DNA of 64,000 nt from Olsenella sp. Marseille-P4559 (GTDB taxonomy: Bacteria; Actinomycetota; Coriobacteriia; Coriobacteriales; Atopobiaceae), in assembly GCF_900605015.1 (NCBI RefSeq), contig NZ_LR027573.1:986727-1050726 (forward strand), in the 5' to 3' direction. Shown piece after piece: positions 33,408 through 42,727 of the stretch. A program made the translations under genes and the position numbers. The notes below the pieces were generated by a model, which was not told the DNA's origin, ran no database searches, and saw only the letters and a program-made list of their open reading frames with translations. Numbering within the stretch: the first letter of the stretch is position 1; each line of letters starts with the position of its first letter.

Positions 33408-34478
33408 TTACCCCCTCGCCCCGTCGAGCGCGGCGGCCATCTCGTCCTGCTTCGTGGGGAACAGGTGCGCGTAGCGGTAGGTGATGTCCACCGCCTCGTG
33501 GCCCATGCGCTCGGCGATGGCCAGCGCGGAGAAGCCCATCTCTATCAGCAGGCTCACATGGCTGTGGCGTATGTCGTGTATGCGGATGCGCTTCACGCCC
33601 GACGCCTTGCACCCGCGCTCCATCTCGTGGGCCAGGAAGTGCTTGGTCACGGCGAACAGGCGCTCGTCGGGGGCGACGTCGTCGCGCATCTCGATGAAGT
33701 CCGCCATCTCGTCGCGCAGGAAGGCGGGCATGACGATCGTGCGCACGGACTTGGGCGTCTTGGGGTCGGTCACGGTGTCAACGCCGTTGAGGCTCTGGTA
33801 CGACTTGTTGATGCGCAGCCGCGAGCTCTCCAGCATGAAGTCGGACGGCGTGAGCGCCAGGAGCTCGCCGCAGCGTATGCCCGTCCAGTAAAGCAGCTCG
33901 AAGGCGTGGAATGAGAGAGGCTTGTCCATGACGGCCTCGCTGAACCTCAGGTACTCGTCCTTGGTCCAGAACTGCATCTCGCCGCCCTTCTTCGAGCCTA
34001 TCTTGTCGACCCTGCGCACCGGGTTGTCGCTGAGGCCGTAGTAGCGCTCGGCGTGGTTGAAGATGGCGTTGAGCTGGTTGTTCACTGTGCGCAGGTACGT
34101 CGGTGCCCAGGGCTTCCCGTCGGCGTCCCGGTGCTCGGTGAGCTCGTTTTGCCACCTGATGACGTCGATCGGCCTCACGTCGCACATGCGCATGTCCCCG
34201 AAGAACGGCACGAGCTTGTCGTTGATGATGTACTCCTTGGTGATCCACGTGTGCTCGCGTATGCGCGGCTTCACCTCGGAGGCGTACACCTCGACGAACT
34301 CGGAGAACGTCATGTCCATGGCCCCGCCGTTAAGGCTCTTGAACTGGCTCTCCCACACTGCGGCCTCCACCTCGGAGGAGAAGCCGCGCTTCGTCTTGTG
34401 GCGCTTCGAGCCGCGGGCGTCGCGGTAGTAGCACTGCACGTAGAACGTGCCGTTGCCGTCGTCCTTGTACACGGGCAT
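33408..34478 (-). CDS. int: Tyrosine site-specific integrase
   Basis: A 356-residue integrase. It has an N-terminal arm-binding-like part (residues 1-55), a core-binding domain (about 57-155) and a catalytic domain with Arg202 (WTGIRCGELL), His301-x-x-Arg304 (HDIRHSHVS), His327 (RMGHEAV) and Tyr336 (ITYRYAHLF). All catalytic residues are present. The start lies one base after the stop of the excisionase-like gene. It should recombine attP with the guaA end about 1.4 kb away. Confidence 0.95.
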   Translation of the reverse strand: MPVYKDDGNGTFYVQCYYRDARGSKRHKTKRGFSSEVEAAVWESQFKSLNGGAMDMTFSEFVEVYASEVKPRIREHTWITKEYIINDKLVPFFGDMRMCDVRPIDVIRWQNELTEHRDADGKPWAPTYLRTVNNQLNAIFNHAERYYGLSDNPVRRVDKIGSKKGGEMQFWTKDEYLRFSEAVMDKPLSFHAFELLYWTGIRCGELLALTPSDFMLESSRLRINKSYQSLNGVDTVTDPKTPKSVRTIVMPAFLRDEMADFIEMRDDVAPDERLFAVTKHFLAHEMERGCKASGVKRIRIHDIRHSHVSLLIEMGFSALAIAERMGHEAVDITYRYAHLFPTKQDEMAAALDGARG

Positions 34479-34479
34479 G

Positions 34480-34683
34480 TCAGTCCACCTCCGGGAAGTA
34501 CAGGGCGTCGAAGACGTCGCTTCGAACGCGCCCGCGGATGACCACGCGCCCGCGCGCCTCCTGCTCGGCGTTTATCTTCCTGATCACCTCGTAGGCGCTG
34601 CCTTTCTTGATCCTCAGCAGCTCCGCGACCTCGTCGGCGTCCAGCATGTGCGGCCTCGGCGTCTTCGCCACCTTCTCGTCCAT
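34480..34683 (-). CDS. Excisionase-like helix-turn-helix protein
   Basis: A 67-residue protein. PHMLDADEVAELLRIKKGSAYEVIRKIN is a MerR/Xis-type helix-turn-helix, followed by a small wing (RGRVVIRGRVRSDVFD). The ATG at 34683 has GGAGGAG upstream. It is transcribed with int from a good promoter at 34730-34758. By position and size it is the recombination directionality factor. Confidence 0.8.
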   Translation of the reverse strand: MDEKVAKTPRPHMLDADEVAELLRIKKGSAYEVIRKINAEQEARGRVVIRGRVRSDVFDALYFPEVD

Positions 34684-34729
34684 GGCTCCTCCAATCAATG
34701 GCGTACGGATACGTACGGTTCACAGATTC

Positions 34730-34758
34730 AGAGTAAACGTACATATCTGTACTGTCAA
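34730..34758 (-). promoter_or_regulatory. xis-int promoter with operator in the spacer
   Basis: On the minus strand, TTGACA (34753-34758) and TACTCT (34730-34735) are separated by 17 bases. The spacer contains GTACATATCTGTAC (34739-34752), the same GTACnTATnTGTAC motif found in the parA-upstream palindrome. Confidence 0.75.
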
Positions 34759-34763
34759 TAGAA

Positions 34764-34792
34764 TTGCGTACATTTGCGTACGCTGATAAGAT
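34764..34792 (+). promoter_or_regulatory. Promoter and operator of the XRE repressor gene
   Basis: TTGCGT (34764-34769) and TAAGAT (34787-34792) with a 17-base spacer. The palindrome GCGTAC-ATTTGC-GTACGC (34766-34783) covers the -35 and the spacer, so the repressor probably controls its own gene. Confidence 0.6.
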
Positions 34793-34823
34793 GTGCTGGT
34801 ACGTAATTCCAGGAGGAGGGCTC

Positions 34824-35237
34824 ATGTCCGTAGGCGAGAACATAAGGCGGTACCGCAAGTCGCGCGGCATGACGCAGGCGCAGCTCGCCGAGGCGGTCGG
34901 CCTGACCGAGGGGGCCGTGCGCCACTACGAGAGCGGCATCCGCGCCGTGAAGCCCGAGCTGCTCGAGTCCATCTCCGCGGCGCTCGGCGTGTCCGTCAAC
35001 GCCCTCAAGGATTACGGCGTCGAGACTGCGGGCGACCTCATGTCGCTGCTCGTGCGGCTCGAGGACTCCTTCGGCATCGTGCCCGCAGCCGACGGCACGG
35101 GCCTCTCCCTGAACCCCAAGGCGCCGCACGCGCCCAAAGCCGCGATGGCGATCGAACTGTGGGCAGAGAAGCGCGCGCAGCTCGAAAACGGCAAGATCGA
35201 CGCCGACGAATACGAGGACTGGAAAGCCTCGCTGTAG
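34824..35237 (+). CDS. XRE-family repressor of the mobile element
   Basis: A 137-residue protein. The N-terminal helix-turn-helix (IRRYRKSRGMTQAQLAEAVGLTEGAVRHYESGIRAV) is followed by a helical region ending KIDADEYEDWKASL. AGGAGGAGG lies just before the ATG at 34824, which beats the earlier in-frame ATG at 34764. It is divergent from xis-int and surrounded by CGTAC repeats. The likely target motif also occurs upstream of parA, so it may hold both modules in check. Confidence 0.88.
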   Translation: MSVGENIRRYRKSRGMTQAQLAEAVGLTEGAVRHYESGIRAVKPELLESISAALGVSVNALKDYGVETAGDLMSLLVRLEDSFGIVPAADGTGLSLNPKAPHAPKAAMAIELWAEKRAQLENGKIDADEYEDWKASL

Positions 35238-35855
35238 CGGCTCTCCGCATTTCGCGATCAACGCAACCGAATCAGGACGGTGGACCAGGCGGCGAGCGCC
35301 GCTCGGGCCTGCGTAAGCTGAGTTTTTACTCCCCATTGCATGCCAAGGCATTTCCGGCGCACCTGGGGAGTAAATGACGCGGTGGCTTACACGGCGGCAC
35401 GCGGCAGTACGCCGCGGCATTTCCCCTGGTTACTCCCGTTTTCATTGAGGCGGCGAGATTCTTTACTCCCCATTAACCACCTGGGAAAACGCTGTGAGAA
35501 GACCGCCGAAAAGCCTATTGAGTTCGATTTGAGTTTCACAGGCCCCGAAACGGCCCCGTTTGGCTCTCGGAGACAAAAATCGCGCGTCTACTCACTTGGG
35601 ATGAATCCTTACTCCCGTTCCTCCGAATGCCGCACCGTGCCTTGCCGTCTTGAAACACGGGGGAGTAAATTGCGAAATCGCAGGTGAAAGGGAGTAAAAC
35701 GACAAAGAAAAAGCCTCCGTCCCAACGCGGGAACGGAGGCTCGGTTATCGTATTTACTCACCAACATCGCTGGCGGCTTTGCCATGACTCTCGTACGAAA
35801 CGAAACTCAGCGGCACAGTGCGGCACTCAAAAATGCAGGTCAGAACCCTATCAGC
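35238..35855. other. Attachment-side region with repeated GGGAGTAAA sites
   Basis: Non-coding. Exact 9-mers occur at 35366-35374, 35661-35669 and 35690-35698 (plus) and at 35325-35333 and 35462-35470 (minus). Copies at 8 of 9 bases lie at 35429-35437 and 35608-35616. Weaker ones lie at 35753 and at the guaA stop (GGGAGTAG). They may be integrase arm sites of the attP region. Confidence 0.7.
35704..35741 (-). terminator. Terminator downstream of guaA
   Basis: AGCCTCCGT (35712-35720) pairs with ACGGAGGCT (35733-35741). On the minus strand it is followed by TTTTTCTTT, as expected for guaA transcription. Confidence 0.8.
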
Positions 35856-37448
35856 CTACTCCCACTCAATAGTCGCCGGTGGCTTGGGCGTAACGTCGTA
35901 CACCACACGGTTCACGCCGTCGACCTCGTCCACAATGCGGCTCGAGATGCGGCCAATCACGTCGTAGGGCAGCTTCGCCCAGTCCGCAGTCATGGCATCG
36001 CTGGACTCAACCGCGCGCACAATCACCGGCCTGGCATACGTGCGCTCGTCTCCCATCACGCCAACGCTCCTAATATCCGGCAGCACGGCAAAATACTGCC
36101 AGCAGGCGTGCTCAGGGTTGCAGTCGCCAGTCTCCTCAAAGAGTCGCTGGTTGTACGCATCCAGCTCCTCTCGCACGATTGCGTCGGCATCCTTGAGGGT
36201 GGCGAGCTTCTCGGGCGTCACCTCGCCAATGATGCGGATGGCAAGGCCGGGACCAGGGAATGGCTGGCGCCATACCATCTTTGCGGGCAGGCCGAGCGCG
36301 ATGCCCAGCTCACGGACCTCATCCTTAAAGAAGTGATCAAGCGGCTCGATGAGGTCGAAGTGCACACCATCGGGGAACGGTATCAGGTTGTGGTGGCTCT
36401 TGATCGTGGCTGCCTTGCCGCCGGTCTTGCGCGCACCAGACTCAATGATGTCCGGGTAGATGGTGCCCTGCGCAAGCATCTCCACATCACCAATCTTCTG
36501 GGCCTCATCAAAGAAGACCTTCCAAAACTCGGTGCCAATGAGGCGGCGCTTCCTCTCGGGGTCGGTCACGCCAGCGAGCATCTTGGCGTAGCGCTCCTCG
36601 GCATGCACGTGCACAAGCGGCATGTGGAACTGCTCGCGGAAGACCTCCTCGACCATCTCGGGCTCGCCCTTGCGCAACATCCCATGATTGACAAAAACGC
36701 AGGTAAGCTGATCACCAATGGCACGGTGCACAAGCGCGGCCACCACGGACGAGTCCACGCCGCCAGAGAGGGCGAGAATGACCTTGCGCGAACCCACCTG
36801 CTCGCGAATCTCCTCGACCTTCTGGTCGATGATGCCCTCCATGGTCCAGTTCCTCTCGAGGTGACACACGCCAAAGAGGAAGTTCTCGAGCATGCGCGTA
36901 CCGTACTCGGTGTGGCGCACCTCAGGGTGGAACTGCGTGGCAAAGAGGCGCCGGTGCGGGCACTCCATGACGGCAACTGGACAGGCATCAGTGCGCCCGG
37001 TAACCATGAAATCCTCGGGAGCACGACTTACGGAATCGCGGTGGCTCATCCACACCGTTTGCCTGCCCTCGGGTGTGCCGTCGAGAAGGGCCGAGGAGCC
37101 GAGGCGCACCAGCGCTGCCGGACCGTACTCGCCCTTGTCGGTGTGAGCAACCTCGCCTCCGAGCTTGACGGCCATGATCTGCTCACCATAGCAGAAGCCC
37201 AGAATGGGAATGCCCAGCTCAAAGACACGCGCGTCCATGTCAGGCGCATCCTCGGCGTAAACCGAGGCAGGGCCGCCAGAGAGGATGATGGCGGAGGGCT
37301 TCATTGCCGCAAGTTCGTCCGCAGAGATGTCGCAGGGCACAATCTCCGAGTAGACGTGCAGGTCACGAACCCTGCGAGCAATGAGCTGCCCATACTGGGC
37401 ACCAAAGTCGAAGACCGCCACAAACTGCTTGGGCCTTGCCTCGGACAT
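35856..37448 (-). CDS. guaA: GMP synthase (glutamine-hydrolysing)
   Basis: A 530-residue enzyme making GMP from XMP. The N-terminal glutamine amidotransferase has GFCYGEQIM (nucleophile Cys), and His-containing TQFHPEV. The ATP-pyrophosphatase domain has LALSGGVDSSVVAAL, and the dimer end is PPATIEWE. ATG 37448 with GGGAGA upstream gives the usual length; the longer frame is not needed. The 3' end is the likely integration site of the mobile element, and the last codons are intact. Confidence 0.97.
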   Translation of the reverse strand: MSEARPKQFVAVFDFGAQYGQLIARRVRDLHVYSEIVPCDISADELAAMKPSAIILSGGPASVYAEDAPDMDARVFELGIPILGFCYGEQIMAVKLGGEVAHTDKGEYGPAALVRLGSSALLDGTPEGRQTVWMSHRDSVSRAPEDFMVTGRTDACPVAVMECPHRRLFATQFHPEVRHTEYGTRMLENFLFGVCHLERNWTMEGIIDQKVEEIREQVGSRKVILALSGGVDSSVVAALVHRAIGDQLTCVFVNHGMLRKGEPEMVEEVFREQFHMPLVHVHAEERYAKMLAGVTDPERKRRLIGTEFWKVFFDEAQKIGDVEMLAQGTIYPDIIESGARKTGGKAATIKSHHNLIPFPDGVHFDLIEPLDHFFKDEVRELGIALGLPAKMVWRQPFPGPGLAIRIIGEVTPEKLATLKDADAIVREELDAYNQRLFEETGDCNPEHACWQYFAVLPDIRSVGVMGDERTYARPVIVRAVESSDAMTADWAKLPYDVIGRISSRIVDEVDGVNRVVYDVTPKPPATIEWE

Positions 37449-37723
37449 GCGCGTCTCCCATCTCCGGCTGCAGCCGGACAAGATTCATATTCGTTCTAGA
37501 GGATACTACCGTTTACCACCCCAAAAGTCCCCCAAGGAATGAGGACGCTGCATGTCCTTCGACGTTATTCCTCGCCCTTCATGGAGCGTTCACGCACGTC
37601 ACGTATGATGTCCCAGTTGTAGTGATGTCCCAAACGGCACCAGTATCATGCCAGAAACGCACGATGTCCGCCAAGACACGGTTAGGGGGGCCCTTGGCCG
37701 AGAGAAGAAGGCACCACCGGAGC

Positions 37724-39325
37724 ATGTCATCCGAGGAGCAGGACCGTCTCTCCTCAGAGCGCTACGGCACGGACAGCGACCACAGCTCCTCCCACTCCAA
37801 CGCGCGCCAGCTCCACAGCACGCCGCTGGTGCAGGGCCGTCATGCCGAAGCAAGCTCCCGCTCCCGTGCCAGCCACAACTCGAACGGCACCCACGCGAGC
37901 CACATGCGCGGAGGCGGTTCGGACGAGATGGACCACGCCGCGTCCCGCGCGGATGGCGTTGGCTACTATGTCTCCAAGCGCAAGCAGGCAAAGAAAGGCC
38001 ACCGAGTGCTCAAGGCAGTCGCCATCTCCTTGATTGCCGTCTTAGCCGTGGCGGGCACGGCGCTTGCCTGGTACATCAGCAACATCAACAGCAAGCTATC
38101 CGCAGGCATCGACTCGAGCCTCATCAGCCAGCTTGTCGCGCCGACAAAGACCGACGACCCCTTCTATATGCTGCTCCTTGGCGTTGACCAGGATGACGAG
38201 CGTACAGAGGAGTGGGGCTCTGACCAGTCTAACTACCGCACCGACTCGATCATCCTTGCACGCGTTGACCCTCCCAACAAGAAGATCACGCTCATCTCGA
38301 TACCCCGCGACACCATGGTCGACATGGGCGAACACGGGACGCAAAAGATCAACGCCGCATACTCGTTTGGTGGTGCGTCCTACATGGTCCAGGTGGTCTC
38401 CGAGTTTGCGGGCGTGAACATCTCCCACTATGCAGAGCTTAACTTCGAGGAGTTCACCTCTGTCGTGGACACCCTTGGCGGCATAGAGGTCACCCTTCCC
38501 GTCGCTGCCTCTGACATGGAATATGCGGGCATAGACCTGCCTGCCGGCACCCAGACCCTTAACGGCGAGGAGGCCCTTGGCCTCTGCCGCAGCCGTCATG
38601 CTTACGACGCCTACGGTGGTGGCGACTACTACCGCTCCGCCAACCAGCGCATGGTCATCGCGGCCATTATCCGCAAGGTGCTCGAGAGCGACCCGACCCA
38701 GTGGCCCAACCTTATCAACGAGCTGGCAAGCAGTGTCACCACGGACCTCTCCGCCACAGACATTCTGTCCCTTGCCAACCAGTTCAAGGACCTCGACACC
38801 GACAATGACATCTATTCCGGCTCTGTACCTACGACCTCGCAGTACATCAACAACCTTTGGTACGAGGTCGTCGATGCGGACGCATGGAAGACGATGATGC
38901 AGCGCGTCAATGCGGGCGAGGCTCCGTACTCGGACTCCTCGCAGGACTTCACTGCCGGCGTTGCGGGCTCCGTGGGTTCGGGGGTGGATAGCCCTGACTC
39001 GTCATCATCCACCACGAGCTCTGAGCCCGTATACACTGGCAGTGTGCTGGTACTCAACGGCACGGCCACCCAGGGCATCGCCTCGAACGCTTCGGATGTC
39101 CTGGCCAACGCTGGATTCTCCTCGATTGCGGGCAATGCCGACTCGAGCGCCCACACGACCACGACGATTGTGTACAGCAGCTCGAAGAGTTCTACCGCAT
39201 ACGAAGAGGCCCTTGGTGTGGCCAATACGCTGGGACTTTCTGTCACGCCAATGGAGAACCCCGGTACGTACTCTGACAACTACGACGTAGTGGTTGTGCT
39301 GGGAACTGACTACAAGGGGAAGTAG
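37724..39325 (+). CDS. LytR-CpsA-Psr family cell-wall glycopolymer ligase
   Basis: About 533 residues. A long Ser/His/Arg-rich cytoplasmic head (about 1-90) precedes one membrane helix (VLKAVAISLIAVLAVAGTALAWYI). The LCP domain has LLLGVDQDDE, YRTDSIILARVDPPNKKITLISIPRDTMV, GGIEVTLP and LCRSRHAYDAYGGGDYYRSANQR, with the conserved Asp and Arg residues. A LytR_C domain (VLVLNGTATQGIASNASDVL) ends it. It attaches teichoic-acid-like or other glycopolymers to peptidoglycan. Starts at 37625 and 37664 are also possible; none has a strong ribosome site. Confidence 0.9.
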   Translation: MSSEEQDRLSSERYGTDSDHSSSHSNARQLHSTPLVQGRHAEASSRSRASHNSNGTHASHMRGGGSDEMDHAASRADGVGYYVSKRKQAKKGHRVLKAVAISLIAVLAVAGTALAWYISNINSKLSAGIDSSLISQLVAPTKTDDPFYMLLLGVDQDDERTEEWGSDQSNYRTDSIILARVDPPNKKITLISIPRDTMVDMGEHGTQKINAAYSFGGASYMVQVVSEFAGVNISHYAELNFEEFTSVVDTLGGIEVTLPVAASDMEYAGIDLPAGTQTLNGEEALGLCRSRHAYDAYGGGDYYRSANQRMVIAAIIRKVLESDPTQWPNLINELASSVTTDLSATDILSLANQFKDLDTDNDIYSGSVPTTSQYINNLWYEVVDADAWKTMMQRVNAGEAPYSDSSQDFTAGVAGSVGSGVDSPDSSSSTTSSEPVYTGSVLVLNGTATQGIASNASDVLANAGFSSIAGNADSSAHTTTTIVYSSSKSSTAYEEALGVANTLGLSVTPMENPGTYSDNYDVVVVLGTDYKGK

Positions 39326-39446
39326 GTGCGGTGCCGCGGGCCGCACAACGAGGTTCGCGACACCATCTTTCTCGCAGTTCACCCCTTTCCGTAATCGCAT
39401 TGAATGGCGCAATCTTGTGCGCCAGAACTCGTTGCTGAGGAAGAAA

Positions 39447-39477
39447 CGGTGCCCCGAACAGAGCTCTGGGGGCACCG
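39447..39477. terminator. Terminator between LCP gene and ABC gene
   Basis: CGGTGCCCC and GGGGCACCG arms. On the minus strand TTTCTT follows, so it serves the ABC gene at 39600; it may also stop the LCP transcript. Confidence 0.6.
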
Positions 39478-39599
39478 TAAGGCTCGCGTAGGGGTTAACT
39501 CTGCTCTCTACCAGACGTTATACTGACATTTGAACAGGGTTATCTTCATCTCTCTTTCCCCCTCTTTAGGCTGCAAAAGAAACCATTACATCGCTCCCC

Positions 39600-41438
39600 C
39601 TACGCGAAGCTGCCAAAGAACTTGTGGTACAAGTCCCTGCACGTCTCTTTGCCATCTACCTCTACACTTGTAAGGTTCTCGTTTTCAAGGAAGAGGAACC
39701 TATCACAGATGCGGTCCATCTCCTCCGGTTGATGAGACGAAATGACGATACCGGAGCCTGTCTCTGCCATACCCCTGACGCAACTCTCGGCAAGCTCTGA
39801 CTTGTTTGGGTCAAGCGCATTGAGCGGTTCATCTAGCAGTACGAATGGCGTACCAGATGCAGCAGCCATGCACAAAGAAAGCTGGCGGACCATTCCCTGC
39901 GACAAGGCCCTCACGGGCTTATCGAGAAAATCGGATGCGCCAACAGACTCCGCGATTCTCTCTGTGCCAACTTTATGGTTATAGAGCGCTTGAACTGCCT
40001 CAATATGAAACCTTGCGCTCATATGGGGATACATCAGCCTCTTGTCACTAGGTGCATAGAACATCTGGGATGCGTATGCCTGCTCATCTTTTGGGGAGAC
40101 CCCCTCAATACTCACGACACCTGCTTTGAGGCGACGTTCTCGCCCAGCAAGAATTTCTAGCAGGGTTGTCTTCCCCGCTCCGTTGGGGGCAATGAGCCCT
40201 ACCACCTCCGCTTTCCCCATTCGGAATGAGACATCCGACAGTAGGATTTCATCTCCGTAGGAGACTGTCGCTTCCTGAAGAGAAATCCCATTTCCCAAAG
40301 AGGGCCGAGTCTGCCTCGCAGCCACGCTCTGCCTAACCAGGGCAAGCAAGGCTGAAAACGCGATTACCCCAGCACCCCACACAACAAGAACCCTACATCC
40401 AACCCATGGATCCAGAGAAATCGAAGGCGTAAGGTCCACGTATGGGAACAAGCCCACGCTTCCGGCAACTACCCATGGACAGAAATATGAGAGCGGCATA
40501 TACGCCAAGGGAAAGCCCAGGAGTGAGTCAGACAGGTAGTAAGAGGGAGCGCTCGGGACAAGTGCGAGCACGAGGGCACAGCAAAATCCAGCAATTGAAC
40601 TTCTCGCAACACATGACACACAGATGCACACAGATGAGAGAAACAGCCAGGAGAGGAACACGAGCACCGCCGTCCACAAGGCGGCCTGACCTGCAGTCGT
40701 CTGTATGATCTCCCCCCCTCTTAGAAACACAATGGGATATGTTGGGCTTCCAAGTCCGTTCTTCAAAGTTGATATTGCGAGGAACGGTAGACAGGAGAGC
40801 GCGAAGGTCACGAGACAAACAATGACTCCGACAATGCACCTTGAGAGCACAGCAATGCTTCTCGAGACCGTGCTGCTACCAAGAAGCTTTCGCCAGTCGG
40901 TGACCATAGACACCGACAGGCCAATTAACAGAGGCAGGATGACCAATACGAACTGGGGCAGCGTGCTCGGGGCCACGGATGCCAAGAGAAGAGCCGGCAA
41001 TTGAGTCGAGGAGTCGTATTCGGGGGTCTCCCCTGCCTCGCTCATGGCTTCGGCGTATCTGACATTCACCTCGGCTTCTAGTGCGCTTGACCCCACGAGC
41101 GTCCCGGATGACACTTCTTCCTCGTTCGCGCGATACAACTCTGCAAGCGTGGCGTAGAAGCCAGAGCTTGTATCGGCGCTGAGGGCGTCCTCCATATAAG
41201 CAAGCTGCTGGTTAATATCATCGATCAACCTGTTGGGAGCTCCATCAAACGCGCCGCTCGCCAGATTTGTTGACAGGCTTTCGTGGTTCATCCTCAGTAC
41301 CTGCCGCAGGAGCCCAGGTCCATACAAGGGATATGGAACTAAGGCGCTGAGCGACAGGAGCAGTGCAAATGATGCTGTCGCTGCCCAGAGGACAGGCTCT
41401 CGAAGCAGCACCTTCAGCACAAGCCTGCAATACGTCAT
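39600..41438 (-). CDS. ABC transporter: ABC-2-type permease fused to ATPase
   Basis: A 612-residue fusion. The N-terminal half has an ABC-2 permease pattern: one helix, a large outer loop (about 40-170), then about five helices. The C-terminal half is an ATPase with LIAPNGAGKTTLLEIL (Walker A), ALSQGMVRQLSL (weak signature), FVLLDEPLNALDP (Walker B) and SSHQPEE. The first Gly of Walker A is an Ala variant and the signature is LSQGM rather than LSGGQ, as in several peptide exporters. GGAGG sits 6 bases before ATG 41438. The substrate is unknown. Confidence 0.85.
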   Translation of the reverse strand: MTYCRLVLKVLLREPVLWAATASFALLLSLSALVPYPLYGPGLLRQVLRMNHESLSTNLASGAFDGAPNRLIDDINQQLAYMEDALSADTSSGFYATLAELYRANEEEVSSGTLVGSSALEAEVNVRYAEAMSEAGETPEYDSSTQLPALLLASVAPSTLPQFVLVILPLLIGLSVSMVTDWRKLLGSSTVSRSIAVLSRCIVGVIVCLVTFALSCLPFLAISTLKNGLGSPTYPIVFLRGGEIIQTTAGQAALWTAVLVFLSWLFLSSVCICVSCVARSSIAGFCCALVLALVPSAPSYYLSDSLLGFPLAYMPLSYFCPWVVAGSVGLFPYVDLTPSISLDPWVGCRVLVVWGAGVIAFSALLALVRQSVAARQTRPSLGNGISLQEATVSYGDEILLSDVSFRMGKAEVVGLIAPNGAGKTTLLEILAGRERRLKAGVVSIEGVSPKDEQAYASQMFYAPSDKRLMYPHMSARFHIEAVQALYNHKVGTERIAESVGASDFLDKPVRALSQGMVRQLSLCMAAASGTPFVLLDEPLNALDPNKSELAESCVRGMAETGSGIVISSHQPEEMDRICDRFLFLENENLTSVEVDGKETCRDLYHKFFGSFA

Positions 41439-41544
41439 AGCAGCCTCCGATGCCACTGGTTAATGCATTAAAAATACCTGAATCCAGCGCTTGCAACGCC
41501 CCCCGCTCCGGACGACTCGGCAAACGGTAGAGCAGTGCATACAC

Positions 41545-41583
41545 ACAAACAAGGGACCCCGAGACGAATGTCCCGGGGTCCCT
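41545..41583 (-). terminator. Terminator downstream of ychF
   Basis: AGGGACCCCG (41552-41561) pairs with CGGGGTCCCT (41574-41583); the minus strand continues TTGTTTGTG. Confidence 0.75.
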
Positions 41584-41610
41584 CGTGAAGGCAGTCGCGC
41601 CACCGCAGCG

Positions 41611-42684
41611 CTACACGTTGAAGCGGAAGACCATCACGTCCCCGTCCTGAACTACGTAGTCCTTGCCCTCCATGCGCAGACGGCCAGCGTCGCGTGCACC
41701 GGACTCACCACCCAGCGTGACGTAGTCCCTGTAGCTGATCGTTTCGGCCTTGATGAAGCCCTTCTCGAAGTCAGAGTGGATGACGCCTGCCGCCTCGGGA
41801 GCCTTGGCACCGATGCGCACCGTCCAGGCACGAACCTCCTTGGGCCCGGCAGTGAAGAAGCTCTGGAGGCCCAGCAGGTGGTAAGCCGCACGCGCAAGCA
41901 CCTCGAGGCCGGAATGCTCAAGCCCCATGGACTCGAGGTACTCAGCCGCCTCTTCCGGATCAAGGTCAGCCAGCTCGGCCTCGACCTCGGCACAGATGGG
42001 AATAGCGTCTTGGTCGTTGATCTGGGGTTTCTCACCCAGCTGGTCCTCGTCGCAGTTTGCAACGTAGAGGACGGGCTTCATGGTGAGCAGGAAGAGGTCG
42101 CGGGCAGCAACGCGTTCGTCGTCGCTCATGTCCATCTCCGCCGCGCGATGCCCCTCGTTGAGCCACGCCCGCAGGCGCTTGGCCACCTCGAGACGCGGGG
42201 CCACTTCCTTGTCGCGCTTGGCCTCCTTCTCCAGCTTGGGAATTGAGCGGTCAAGTGAGCCCAAGTCCGCGAGGACAAGCTCGGTCTGAATGGTGTCAGC
42301 GTCTGCCACGGGGTCGACAAATGCACCAGTCCTACCCGTCTCGCGCATGACGTTGGGATCTTTGAAGAAGCGCACGACCTCGCAAATGGCATCGCAGTTG
42401 CGGATGTTCGCCAGGAACTGGTTGCCCAGGCCCTCGCCTTCGTTTGCACCCTTCACGAGGCCCGCGATGTCAACGAACTCGACGGAGGCCGGTACGATAC
42501 GTGCAGGGTTCACGATCTTGGCAAGCTCCTGCAAGCGCTCGTCAGGAACGTCGACCACGCCCACATTGGGATCGATGGTGGCAAAGGGATAGTTTGCCGC
42601 CAGCCCGCCCTTGCGGGTAAGCGCAGTGAACAGGGTCGATTTGCCCACGTTGGGAAGTCCCACGATGCCAATGGAAAGTGACAC
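41611..42684 (-). CDS. ychF: Redox-regulated ATPase YchF (Obg family)
   Basis: A 357-residue Obg-like P-loop protein: [14 protein letters not shown] (G1), [18 protein letters not shown] (G3) and YVANCDEDQ in place of NKxD, which explains ATP preference. The C-terminal TGS-like region ends [11 protein letters not shown]. It starts at GTG with AAGGAG 7 bases upstream. It binds ribosomes and takes part in stress regulation. Confidence 0.96.
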   Translation of the reverse strand: MSLSIGIVGLPNVGKSTLFTALTRKGGLAANYPFATIDPNVGVVDVPDERLQELAKIVNPARIVPASVEFVDIAGLVKGANEGEGLGNQFLANIRNCDAICEVVRFFKDPNVMRETGRTGAFVDPVADADTIQTELVLADLGSLDRSIPKLEKEAKRDKEVAPRLEVAKRLRAWLNEGHRAAEMDMSDDERVAARDLFLLTMKPVLYVANCDEDQLGEKPQINDQDAIPICAEVEAELADLDPEEAAEYLESMGLEHSGLEVLARAAYHLLGLQSFFTAGPKEVRAWTVRIGAKAPEAAGVIHSDFEKGFIKAETISYRDYVTLGGESGARDAGRLRMEGKDYVVQDGDVMVFRFNV

Positions 42685-42727
42685 GATGCTTCTCCTTCTT
42701 GACCTGCGGCTTTTTGCCTATGGCCTC

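Larger units (their letters stand above)
1..35860. mobile_element. Integrative and conjugative element, right part (left end outside window)
   Basis: A continuous block holds conjugation genes (VirD4 tail, Maff2-like, PrgI, VirB4, lysozyme/P60, TrbL-like), relaxase and MobC, ParA/ParB, defence cargo, and an integrase, xis-like and repressor module. It abuts the 3' end of guaA, a known insertion target for tyrosine-integrase islands. Gene content resembles the Tn1549-type conjugation family of Gram-positive bacteria. Base composition is mostly higher in GC than the guaA side. The right boundary is inferred to lie between about 35,320 and 35,865; the exact att core cannot be fixed without the left end. 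Confidence 0.85.

Noticed and set aside
35238-35870. tRNA gene as the attachment site
   Set aside because: No cloverleaf or tRNA 3' end was found; the integrase module points to the guaA end.
35684-35872. Small frame starting MKGSKTTKKKPP downstream of the XRE gene
   Set aside because: It covers the terminator hairpin and att-side repeats and has no ribosome site.
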